Assembly (NCBI RefSeq): GCF_031877795.1 | Contig: NC_133934.1 | Span: forward strand, 105,154,610 to 105,218,609 | Length of the DNA stretch: 64,000 bases | Source: Strix aluco | Taxonomy: Eukaryota; Chordata; Aves; Strigiformes; Strigidae | Direction: 5' to 3' | Part shown: piece by piece, positions 26,300-60,655 of the stretch | How the letters are laid out: each line of letters starts with the position of its first letter | Numbering within the stretch: the first letter of the stretch is position 1 | Position numbers and translations under genes: made by a program | The notes under the pieces: model-generated | Seen by the model: only the letters and a program-made list of their open reading frames with translations | Told to the model about the DNA's origin: nothing | The model's database searches: none

Positions 26300-27110
26300 G
26301 GCAAAGCAAGGAGCTGTTAATGAATTAAAAAACAAAAAATAAAACATACAAGAAGTAGAAACAAGGCCAGACAACAAAGGAGGAGTATAAAAGCATTGCT
26401 TAGACAATTAGGGATGGTATCAGGAAAGACAGAACCCAGTTGGAGCTCAAGATGCTGAGGGGCATAAAGGGTAAAAGGAGAAGAATTCTGTAAGCATGGT
26501 AGTAGCACGCTGAGGTTCAAAGGAAATGTGAAGCTGTTGCTGAATGGGGGAGACAACCTGGTGGCAGACTATATAGTAAAGGCTGAAATACTCAATGATT
26601 TTTTTGCCTTGGTCTTCAGAAAGTTCCCAAACCTCCATACACACATGCACAGTTTGAGAAAGGGGGAAATGCAAAAGTAGGAAGGTTGAGGACTATTTTT
26701 AAAACCAATTCCAAAGAGACTGGGCATATTCAGGTCTACAGGGATAGATGGGACCCTCAGAAATATGGTGAAAAATCTGGGTGATGTGATTGTGAAGCCA
26801 TATCATCCTCAGAACATGTGATGATCCAGGGAGGTCCATGGAATGAAGCTAAATATTACAGTCATCTTTAAGAAGGGTGCAGAGGAACATCTGAGGAACT
26901 AAATACTGGTCAGCTTCAACTCAGTCCCTAGAAAGACCATGCAGCACATCACCTTAGGACCCATTTCCAAACAAATGAAGGACAAGAAGGCAGTGAGAAG
27001 TGTGGATTTACAAAGGGCAGATCAGCCCTGACCAATCTGATTGCTTTCTCTAATGAAATGACTTGTTATGTGGACAAGGGGGGAGCAGTGAATATCATAT
27101 ACAGCTCTCA
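26300..27110 (+). mobile_element. CR1 LINE fragment, ORF2 region up to the reverse-transcriptase start, decayed
   Basis: Consecutive CR1 ORF2 landmarks are visible on the + strand: AGGAGTATAAAAGCATTGCT, CAGTTGGAGCTCAAGATGCT, GGCTGAAATACTCAATGATT then TTTTTTGCCTTGGTCTTCAG. These are followed by GTCATCTTTAAGAAGGGTGC, a CAGCTTCAACTCAGTCCCTAG block, and GGGCAGATCAGCCCTGACCA with ATTGCTTTCTCTAATGAAATG. They match the order endonuclease-RT linker, RT N-terminus and RT motifs of avian CR1. Stops and frameshifts throughout; 5'-truncated and also missing its 3' end. Confidence 0.82.
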
Positions 27111-29159
27111 GTGATTCCATACATCAAAGCCACCACTTTTATCATCATAAGAACTTCTCCCACAATGCCTACAAGTCACAAGTGCCTTTTCTTGGCTGCA
27201 AAGACACCTGTGGCTGCTGTAGTCTTCCAAGATGATTTGCTTCTCTTTCCTGACACTTTGGACCTCCTTTCTCAGGTTTGCCTGTTTTAGCAGTTTCATG
27301 TGATGCGGCAGGTCCCAGCTGAGTGTTCTGCAGAGCTGCTTAACTCATTTGTACAACACCTAGGATAGTGATTAGGTGCCATGATCCTCTTGTTTTCTGA
27401 ACTAATATTTCTTTGTATATTCCATGGAGGTTTTTTTTCCCAATTAGTAAATGAACCTGGAGTTATCAGAAGTATTCATTCATCATTTAAACTTAACAAG
27501 TTTTCTTCTGGATATTTTACACCTCCATGATAATTGTCTCCTTACATTAGTTCCAGCTGGGTGAATGTTTTGAGCAAGTCTTTGTCCAGCTATATAGATA
27601 CAACACATCTCATTTCCTTTAGTCAATCCCACACAGCTTTTCTCTTTTTACAGATTAAAAAAAAAAAAAAAAAAAAAGCATGCAAATCAGTGCCTGTGTA
27701 TTTAGTTTCTGCTTATTTTGTACGCGTTTTAGAAGGTGAGGATCAAAAGATGATCATTCTGCTGAATTCCCTCTCTTGTGTTTATTTGTTCACATTTTAC
27801 CTTACAAGTTCACCTTTTTAAAAGAATTTGCTTTGTTACACTTCAGGGAGTTTCAGCTTATTCCATTAAAATATTTTAAATCAGTTCTTTATAGGTCTTC
27901 TTTCTAGATTATTTCTCAAAACATCAAAAATGCTTATGACAGATTGTTTACTTCAGAGGGTTGTCATTATTTTTATCATAAGAGTTTAAACTGCAAAATG
28001 AAATAAAATAATGTTGTATTTTTCTAAGTGAAGGTGAATTTAACTCAAATTCTATACTGATTGGGCCCACACTTATATGGATCTAAAGGAGGAATAGTCA
28101 GGGACACTGGATTACACCAGTAAATAGCATAATTGGAACCAGAATCAGGCCAGAAGCCTCATGCATCTACTGCCCTCTCGAGGTTTGCCGAAGGTAACGC
28201 CAGCAATTAAAATATTCCCACTGGCTGGGAAACTGCGAATCCATACTACAATTTTCTCTGTAGCTGGCCTGCTCCCGCAGTCCTACAAAACCACTGAATC
28301 GCAGCCCAAGTGTGGCAGGGCTTCTCTGTTAACATTAAGTGCTGATACTCAGAATATACTGATATCTCAGAAGATAACATCTTCCTTTAACCAAAACTCT
28401 GATCCTGCAGGGGATTAGTACACACATCTGATCCACACACAGCAAAGTAACCACTTACTCCATTGGGATCAAATTTGCAAAAGCAAATTATTCCATTTCT
28501 TTGTGAGATTGGAGGCAGAAGCTGTAAAAGTATTCTTTGCTTCTTGTAAGGACATAGGAACTGTCAACTGCAATGTGCAACACAGTTTTTCAAATAATAC
28601 ATATTTTTAATATATATTTTTATTAGTAAGACAGTTGTGTCTAAGATTAACACGTTGCAGAAATCTGACTAAAACAGATTATGGCATTATGTCATACGTT
28701 ACTAAATATATCATCCCAAAAAATAAATCCAGACTTATTTATACACATTACTTAACTAGGACAAAGGATATTTTTCATTCATATGCAACTGGCCTACTAG
28801 GAGGACCTGTCACTTCATGGATTTCAGATACTTATGCACAGGGAACAGTTTAATTTTTTGTTTAATCTGCATTCAGTCAACTGATTAAGACGGATTTAGC
28901 CTTTGAGAGTGTTCTGCCCACATGTTATCTTTTCAGTTAAAATCATCTCTCAGAAAATATTCTCTGTGTGTTTATACATGTAGTTTTGCTCAGTGTCACA
29001 AAAACAGAGACTGACACGGGGAGCAGAGAGATGTTGGTCCATCTCCTGCAGCTTATGAGACTATTTCCATTTGGGCTACAATTATGTTGGGTAACAAATA
29101 GCCTGTGCAAGGACCTGTCTTAAATTTGAAGATTTTTAACTCCTTTTTATGTCAAAAAA
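27111..29159. other. Intergenic, nothing identified beyond A21
   Basis: AT-rich DNA. A21 at 27657-27677. No coding or repeat homology recognised. Confidence 0.55.
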
Positions 29160-29280
29160 AGCCATCTAGACAAGGTCCTGGGCAGCCAGCTCTAGGTGGC
29201 CCTGCTTGAACAGGGAGGGGTTGGACAAGATGACCTCCAGAGGTTCCTTCCAACCTCAATCTTTCTGTGATTCCGTGAAA
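29160..29280 (+). mobile_element. CR1 LINE, 3' end fragment
   Basis: Reads CTAGACAAGGTCCTGGGCAG, GGCCCTGCTTGAACAGGGAG, GGACAAGATGACCTCCAGAG, then GGTTCCTTCCAACCTCAATC and TTTCTGTGATTCCGTG, the characteristic CR1 tail with a degenerate terminal octamer. 5'-truncated to about 120 bp. Confidence 0.88.
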
Positions 29281-32200
29281 AGTAACATAGACAGTAACAG
29301 GACTCTCTATCCTGCAGTCTTGGTAGATCACATGCAATTACCAAATCTGTCTCGTTTTCTACAGTTATCTATCAGGGTTGTATTCTTGCTTTCTCAAGGA
29401 AAATATATTCATATCCCTTAGCCAAAAAGAGGTTATTAGGTTATTAAGTCACTTAATCACTTCAGTCTGGAAGGCGCAGCCATCAGTTTGTGCATCTGTG
29501 CTCAAAAGCATCCTGTCAACATGTGACTAACATATCTGATAAGTACAAGTAAAACAATTTCAGTTTTTCCCAAAGGAAAGGAAATAACAGCAGAACACTT
29601 ATGTGTTAAAATTTCAGCACAACCATCTTTTTCATTGTAGTCAGCCAAATTATAAAAATAGCAATCACAGTGTACTTGGCTTGATTTACCTTTGATGGGC
29701 CAAAAATCAGAAAATAGAATTGAGTAAAGATCTGTTTGCCATGAACATACTGGATAACTAGTCTTCTCCACCCATCCACTGCACAGCTTTTTTTCTGGGG
29801 CATTTTTGCCTTCCTTGGAAACAGCCACTAACCACCACTTGCTCTAGGATGCCAAACTGGTGCTTATAATTAAATGAAAGCTACAGGGTATCTTACTAGT
29901 ATTTGGGGTTAAGTTAGCTTCCTCTTTGGAAGCTGGCAAGGATTCTCCTGCTCCGATTAGATTGGCAGGGACTACCAAGGTACTGCATTCTGTGGCCAAA
30001 TTCCTTCTGTCATGTGTGCATTTCACTTAAAATTCTTTGTTATTGCAGAGAATCCTAGACATTGTCATATGCTTTTTCTCCCATGACAGAGAGCAAATTT
30101 CATCTTGCATTTTTGTGAGAAAAGTATTAATTCTGCAATAGATGTTAAAATATCTTTTGTGGCTGACAGCTTCACAGAGGAAACGGCACAAAGTAGACAC
30201 GCCTGAACAAAGTGTCTGTTACGCAAGCAGAGTTGTGGGGGATTAACTCTGGTGGCAATCTCTTTCCAGACCTGTATTTACTCCAGTGAAAAAACACTGT
30301 ACTTCTGCAAACAGTTTTAGCATCAAAGAGTCTGTGATAAAATCGTCTCTCCATTTTCTAAAGGACAAAACATACATTCTGTTAAATTCTGTAATAAGTT
30401 AGTGCTCTCATTTTCTGCTTTTACACGAACAAAAGTGGAGTACAGTTCCATTATTTGGTTTGGTGCCATCATTTAAAGGGTGTCATCTCCATTTACCTCC
30501 TCCTACAGGGGAGTGGGAGCAAGTCTGAAATGAGAAGTTCTATCCTCCCATGCTGTAGCACTGCTCACGCCACAGTACTAGATCCATTTGGGCTATTTTT
30601 TCCTCTCAGTGCAGTGTGTAAATACCTAGAGTGGGAGGATATATTACAAGACCTTGTATGGGAGGGTCACATTTCGATCCTAACTAGACTGGCAGCATTG
30701 CTTGAAATCACGAGTTCCTCAGCAGCTAACAGTCCCAGCTTGGCCCTCAGCCAGCTGGCTGTCAGTGCTTCTCCATGCAGCCTGTCTTTCACATCTGCTC
30801 TTGGACAAACAGGAGGGGGGCCCAGCAGCTGGGCTTCCATGACTGTGGTAACTAGAAGAGATCTGAGGGTCACTCACTGCTCTTTTAGCTGTTTCATGGC
30901 ACACTAGAAAAATGCAGCAAGTAGTATTTTGCCCACCTATAAACTTCCTGTGAATTTTCTGTAAAATTCAATATGAGTCCTTCTAAAAAGCAGTGCTAAC
31001 AAAAACATGCTTCCTTCAGGAAGAATAAAGATCAACAGCACTACAAACCACTTACAACTCTACTTCATTAGCCAGGTGTGACATGTCTGCAGATTAGAAT
31101 AGCTCAGTTTAAACTGTCAACATGTTTATTAGTATCTTGAATTAGTAATTCAAACCATCCTGTGATGTTGATACATCTAGCAGGGGGAAAAAAAAAAAAA
31201 AAAAAAAAAAGGGAAAAAAATCCCCTTCCCTTGGTAGCACTGTCTTCAGGTCATACAGAATACATAGGGTCTTAAAAGGTTCACATCAATTCAGAGCCAA
31301 GGCTCAAACATGTCTGTGCTGCTACAGAAAACAGTGAAATATGTACCAGCCCCCAGTACGCAGCTGAAAAGGAGCTCACAGTTGAGTCCTAGAAATGTAA
31401 TCTCCTCTTCTTTGGTACTTTATTAATTACATGGGCTAGTTCATACTAATCTAGTGTCACCTAAACTTTTCTAGGTCTCCACCTGGCTTCGGTTTTTCAC
31501 ACATGGCCATGCTTCCTTGCTAAACATTTATTAATAACCCTATAAAAGCAATACAGTTCCACACGCTATCTGTAGACTACGAACTGTGGCCCATGAGTCA
31601 CTGTCATCTCTCCCAAGGTTAAAGGTTGGCAACCACACAGAGGTGAGTTCTAACCTAGAAGGAAGTGCATGTTCAGGGACCTGAGAGGTCATCCCCACAT
31701 TATTTTGATCCCACTTCAACAACCATTATGGTTCCAAGTTACCCTGATAGTGTAATTTATATGCGTGCTTTGAAAGTGACTAATCCCTTGGGTGGTTGTC
31801 TTTTCCTACTATTAGGGAAAAGAGGAGAAAATTACAGGGCTTTGTGAGACACAGGCTCATTTTCTAATAACATATATTGGTCTTTGACCATTCTCTAGCC
31901 AGAGAAACACCCCCTCGAATGTGCACAGTTCTAATGCATTAAGCTGACTGTAGACCATGACACAACACATGTATTTCTCCCAGAGAAAGGCACAGGACAG
32001 CCTATTGCTTCTTCCACACACATTAGCTTCCAAGCAAACTCTTACCCCACTTCATGGCAAGTGGATACCTCCAGGCAGTCACGAAAGAGCATGGAAAGAC
32101 ACATGCAATGGACAATCTGCAGATGTTGGGTACAGCCTCCATTGTCAAAGTATGCAGGGATTTTTTTGCTTCATTTTTGCCAAAAATCAATTTATGGACA

Positions 32201-33860
32201 TTGATTTATCTTTTAGAGTCACAGTCCTTTCTTCAGACAAAAGCTTACACTATTAGGCACAATCTGCCATTTTAAACAAGATTTTACACTAAATTCAGAG
32301 CAGAGCAACAGCTTCATTAATTTTTCCATCTGTTCTGTTCAGGCTTGTTGCCTTTCACATAACATTGAACTTCTGTATGAACCCAAAATGTGAAAAGCTA
32401 CACTTAGCTCAGTTCTGTTGTCCTTCACAATCTGACAGGGGGATAACACAGTTGTTTGGCTCAGATTTGGTAGAACAGGATAGGCTCCTGGTCACTGTTC
32501 ATCAACTATTATTTTTAACCAAGGAAAAGAGGGAATATTGGGAAATGCAATTTTCCAAACACACCATTGTGTGTTGGAGGCAGAAATGGGACCACTCATT
32601 GATGTCATAGTCTCACAGACTAAGCTATGAGGTTCTAGGAATTTGACAGTATTTGTGTTCCTAGGTAAATCTACATGCCTTTAAGCAATTTAACTTTTGG
32701 TTGAGCTTGTTAAATGTGTCTAAACCTAGTACCTTGTGAATTATCCCATCCAAGCAGATGACAGTCTAAAGTTAACAATCCACTACCTTTTCCCAAGCAA
32801 GAGGAAAGCAAATTATTGACAGTTGGTATTTAAAAAAAAAAAAAAAAAAAAGAGTAGCTAAAAATAATCCTTAACTCTCCAAAAAAAGGAGATTCTGAAG
32901 CTGTAATGTTAACATGGATTAAATGACTATAAAGCACTTCCAAAGGTCCTTAACACACCAGCTGTGCCAGCCCCAGACCTGTGAAGTAAGGGCAAAGGAG
33001 AGGCCAAGCCAGGGCATCTACCACAGCAGCTCACAGTCAGCAAAAAAACAAATGGCAGAGGCTTGCTGTCTCACTAGTGAAAGAGCAGAGCACTGTCAGG
33101 GATGTTCCGACCCTCTTTCCAACATACTTACAGCCCTGTGTGGACGTCAAGGAGTCTGGATTTGAGGTTCAGTGAGAAACACTTAGAGCCTTGAAGTTTT
33201 TATACGTATAAATATGGAACTATCATCCCTGTTTCAGACGATTGCTTCTATTGCTCTAAACGGCTCGTTCCAAAATACAGGAAAAGAAACAGTTTAAGCC
33301 GAGTGAAGGGCAGCTCTCACAAGGTCCAGCAAACTTTTACCTCATCTTTAATATACTAGCAGTAAGCACTTTGTGTTGTGGGCTGATCTAAACACATGGA
33401 TGGTAGGCAGAAATAATAAATTGGACTGTAATACAGGACTCAAGGCAATGAAAAGAGAAGAAAAATTCTGATACTTGTCTAGCACATACAGCCTGAAAAG
33501 CTGCCCAGAGAAAAAGGCAGCAGGCTAGAAATAAGCACCTTATAGACCAGGACTGCCAATGCAAGGACTGTCAATCACAGTATGTTTTTCTATACAACAT
33601 CCAAACACCAGCAAGAATATCCAAGAACATAAACAGCTGTTACATTGCTATGAGCCTCCATCTGATTTCATGATCCTGGCAAAACATTAACTTCAGATTT
33701 ACCTGTGTTGCTCTCCGAGACAAATGTACTTCCCAGATGGCAATGCTTCAGCCACAAAGGTGTCCAAGTGAGGAAGTTTCTATCAAGAACAAATTTTGTA
33801 CAGCTCCAAAACTCAGAGCCTGTCTAACAAAGCAGAGAAAGCAGCACTCAACTGCTTGCT
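29281..33860. other. Intergenic, nothing identified
   Basis: Contains A23 (31188-31210) and A20 (32832-32851). The longest open frame in the window (150 codons, + strand 30455-30907) lies here but is Ser/Ala/Leu-rich, lacks any family resemblance and has overlapping open frames opposite, so I do not call it a gene. Confidence 0.55.
31188..31210 (+). repeat. Homopolymer A23
   Basis: Uninterrupted A run followed by GGGAAAAAAA. Confidence 0.95.
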
Positions 33861-33863
33861 CCC

Positions 33864-34118
33864 CTACCTCTGACTGCCAGTGAATAATTTCCACTCTTCA
33901 GCTTCCCAGTTCTTCACAGAACAGTCACCAATGTTTTTCTCCATTATCCTGCAGAAGGATATTTTGTCCAAGCCTAAGGCCTTGTGTTTTTCACAAGATT
34001 TGACCAGCGCTTCCTCCGATTTCCAATCTGTGCTCAACCAAAACCAAGTATTTAAAGAAATCATTGCAAAGCCTGCTATCACAGTTAAATAGGTCAACCC
34101 TTGTGATAAGACGCCCAT
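33864..34118 (-). CDS. Unassigned candidate coding frame, 84 codons, one hydrophobic segment
   Basis: I do not recognise this protein. ATG at 34118 has G at -3 and G at +4 (GACATGG), and an in-frame TGA lies upstream, so this is the first Met. Residues about 8-27 (LTYLTVIAGFAMISLNTWFW) form one hydrophobic segment with aromatic residues at its outer edge. A hydrophilic, Lys/Glu-rich stretch follows with three cysteines (CEKH, FCRI, DCSV) and several Trp. The frame ends at TAG, but that stop overlaps a splice-donor-like CAGAG|GTAGGG at 33868/33867. It may therefore be a first coding exon (83 codons plus 2 nt) of a spliced membrane protein rather than a complete small protein. The layout (one membrane segment then a Cys-containing loop) resembles first exons of four-pass families, but this is only a topological impression. 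It is on the same strand as SEC23A, about 2.4 kb beyond its stop. It could be chance or a relic. Confidence 0.33.
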   Translation of the reverse strand: MGVLSQGLTYLTVIAGFAMISLNTWFWLSTDWKSEEALVKSCEKHKALGLDKISFCRIMEKNIGDCSVKNWEAEEWKLFTGSQR

Positions 34119-34329
34119 GTCATGGATGTTGCACAGATCAGTAGCATCTCTTCACCAAGAAACACAGTAATACAGATGCTAGCAAGGACAGCAAATTGCA
34201 ACAACTTCTCTTTTTTAAACCACTTTCTCCTGTAGTACAACCCTGCAACACACTGATTTTAAATGTTGATCAATTCTCAGTCATAAAAACCAGCTTACTC
34301 CCCCTCTGTGTAGCTTATCTGACCTATGT

Positions 34330-34890
34330 AAATGTGCAAGAGGCATTAGATCAAGTAGAAGAATGAGATGTTAACAAGTTACCAGGACTGGATGCCCTTC
34401 ACCCAGGAGTTCTGAAGGAAGCGAGACATCAAAAGGCAGAGGTGCCAGTGAACGTGTGTAACCACCATTACAGACAGGCACTGTGCCAGATGACTGGCAG
34501 ACTGCTTCCCGTGTCACTCTCATCCACAAAAAGGGCTGCTGAGGGCATCCTGCAAGTTACGGACCGATGCATCTGATCTCTAGCCCTGGTAAGATGGTAG
34601 AGACTATAATAAAGAGCAAGACTTACAAGCCTATGGATAGACATGGGCTTCTGAAGGAAAATCCTGTCTCACTAACCACACAGTCTTTGGAAGAGGTGAA
34701 TAAGCAGGAGGATAAAGGTAACACAACAGACATATCTGGATTTTCCAGAAGTCTCTGACAATATTAAATACTTGAAGTTACAAAAGAAGCTAATACTGCC
34801 AGGAGATTGGACAAAAGAACATATTACAAGGTGTAAGCTGGTTAAAGGGTAGAAGGAAAGCACTAAAAACCCCATCCATTATCATGGCTT
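34330..34890 (+). mobile_element. CR1/L3-clade LINE fragment, reverse-transcriptase region, decayed
   Basis: The blocks GACTGGATGCCCTTCACCCAG followed by AGTTCTGAAGGAA, then GCCAGATGACTGGCAGAC, CACAAAAAGGGCTGC, GTTACGGACCGATGCATCTG and GGTAAGATGGTAGAGACTAT reproduce the order 'pDG-HP-vLkE ... P-dW ... KkG ... yRp-SL ... GK--E' of the CR1-clade RT N-terminal region. A TGTCTCACTAACC block and a GAATAAGCAGGAGGATAAAGG block follow. Diverged from the 26.3-27.1 kb copy, so likely a different subfamily. Frameshifted and stop-ridden. Confidence 0.72.
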
Positions 34891-35330
34891 GATGACAAAT
34901 TGATTGATTAGTTTTATTAGCTAAAGCAAAACAAAATCAAGAGGGCTACCGAATTTTTATCTCCTGAACTGCCACTAGTGTGAATAGTTCAGTATCTGCA
35001 AGTTAAAAAAGTTTGATACCAATTATTACATGAATAAAAGTGGTGAAGTTATTCTAAATTTTATCATTACTAAGTTTATTTCCACATTTCATTTCAAGCA
35101 CCAACAGAAACCAGCACAATAAATACAAAAAGTGAGAGAAACACATGTATTTTATTTGTATTGAGGCAAAAGGAGCTCATCTCATTTAGATCAAAGAAAT
35201 GAAGAGCAACTGATTTAATCATGGTTTTGAGAATTTAACAGAAAACAGAAAAAAACCCTCATGCTTATCACACCAGTATTGAATTTCCTATGTCAAAACC
35301 TTCTCTCTTCCTTTAGCCTTGGCACAATTT

Positions 35331-35336
35331 TTTATT
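35331..35336 (-). terminator. Candidate SEC23A polyadenylation signal
   Basis: AATAAA on the minus strand about 1.17 kb after the stop; the following 40 nt include a GGTTTTG stretch that could act as a downstream element. No direct evidence of cleavage. Confidence 0.4.
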
Positions 35337-35506
35337 GCGCACAAACACATTTCACATTGTTACTTGTCAAAATGTCTTATTACCTATGTAAACATCTGGT
35401 TTATGTGTAAACTTCAACAAGTACATGGGAAAGCCTACTAATTTATCCACCCCCAAAAAAAATCAAGTATGAACTAAATATCAAATTAATTACATCATAT
35501 TCTATA

Positions 35507-35514
35507 TAATACTG
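35507..35514 (-). promoter_or_regulatory. miR-200b/c/429 8-mer seed match in SEC23A 3' UTR
   Basis: The transcribed strand reads CAGTATTA, complementary to positions 2-8 of the miR-200b/c/429 seed plus the A opposite position 1. It lies about 990 nt after the stop codon. Direct repression of SEC23A by miR-200 is established in mammals; its use here is inferred. Confidence 0.5.
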
Positions 35515-36125
35515 TTTCAACAAGAACTAAAGCCTGTTGAATTCATAACAAAAAGGATGCAGAAACAAAAAGCAATGTGCAGTGTCATGCATTAGTGTAA
35601 TAACATTATAAGGCAATAATAAAAAAGGTAACTATGTAGGGTTTTTTAGAAGTATGCTTGCCAAGACAAAAATCAAGGCTGTACTCAGTTCATTTTGGTA
35701 GTGTAGGATTTCTTTTTAGCTCAAGCTAAAAGTGTTAGCTTTTGAGCATATTCATCTGTTACTGCATTTGATAATAGATACCTTCTTCAAAAATACAACA
35801 TGTGGATTTGAATTTTGTGCAATGACAGATTTTTTTACTTTTTCAGTTCAAATTCTTTATGTGGAAATAAAGAAAAATTCTGTTGCCAAAGAATCAAGTA
35901 GGGTAAGTGGGAAGAAATATTTGAAATTAAATACTCCTGAAGTGAACAACACACGAACAATAGTATCTCTGCACGAAAGAAAAGTTCTGCAGCCTAAGTC
36001 AAAAGACTGAGTTAATACTACTTTTATATGCTTTTTGTTGCTTCTTTGTTCACTTTATGCTCAAATTGAATAAGCAAGAGTAGTCATATGGCAGTCTGGA
36101 AAGCCCAACATCGCCAAAGATTTCC

Positions 36126-36131
36126 TTTATT
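36126..36131 (-). terminator. Alternative proximal SEC23A polyadenylation signal
   Basis: AATAAA on the minus strand about 370 nt after the stop, followed by a GT-rich GATGTTGGG stretch. Use here would give a short 3' UTR lacking the miR-200 site. Confidence 0.35.
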
Positions 36132-36501
36132 GTTCAATGTGCCTTTGTAGTGCAGAGCAGAATCAACCTCAACCACTTAAAAAGGAAACTGAAATCACAT
36201 CTTAAAGTTGTTAGAAATTATTTCAAAGTAATTATAGTATCACAGTAATCAAAATTACTGTTCTTTTTCCTCTAATTATAACTCAATTTAATCTATTATC
36301 TGTCATTTTTACAAACTGCAGTTCACATTAAAACATTTGCTGATAACAAAAGCTTTTCTTTGAAAACAACACTGCTTCACATCTAATCAGGCAGCTTGTG
36401 CATATCAGAGCATTCTCTCAAGAGAGACATGGAAAAGGGTAAAGGAGAAAAAGCTGAAATATGGCTACAGTTTATCTGTGCCTTTAATGCACTGCAGAAT
36501 C

Positions 36502-60655
<24,154 letters not shown>

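Larger units (their letters stand above)
35310..36501 (-). other. SEC23A: SEC23A 3' UTR, proposed extent
   Basis: Follows the stop codon on the transcribed strand and is AT-rich with no repeat I recognise. The far end is inferred from an AATAAA at 35336-35331; it could end earlier (AATAAA at 36131-36126) or run on to further AATAAA copies at 35156-35151 and 35080-35075. An open stretch on the opposite strand at 35732-36010 looks like chance. Confidence 0.5.

Noticed and set aside
30455..30907. 150-codon open frame on the + strand, the longest in the window
   Set aside because: Composition is Ser/Ala/Leu-rich without any recognisable motif, two other open frames overlap it on the opposite strand, and no splice or promoter context supports it.
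33780..33867. Splicing of the 33864-34118 frame to a second exon starting near 33823
   Set aside because: The implied intron is only about 45 nt and the continuation is a short unremarkable peptide ending at a stop. Not enough to annotate.
1..36000. CLEC14A, the expected mammalian neighbour beyond the 3' end of SEC23A
   Set aside because: No C-type-lectin or other matching coding sequence was seen; it presumably lies below position 1.
35732..36010. 92-codon + strand frame opposite the SEC23A 3' UTR
   Set aside because: No recognisable protein content. AT-rich UTR sequence commonly gives such frames.
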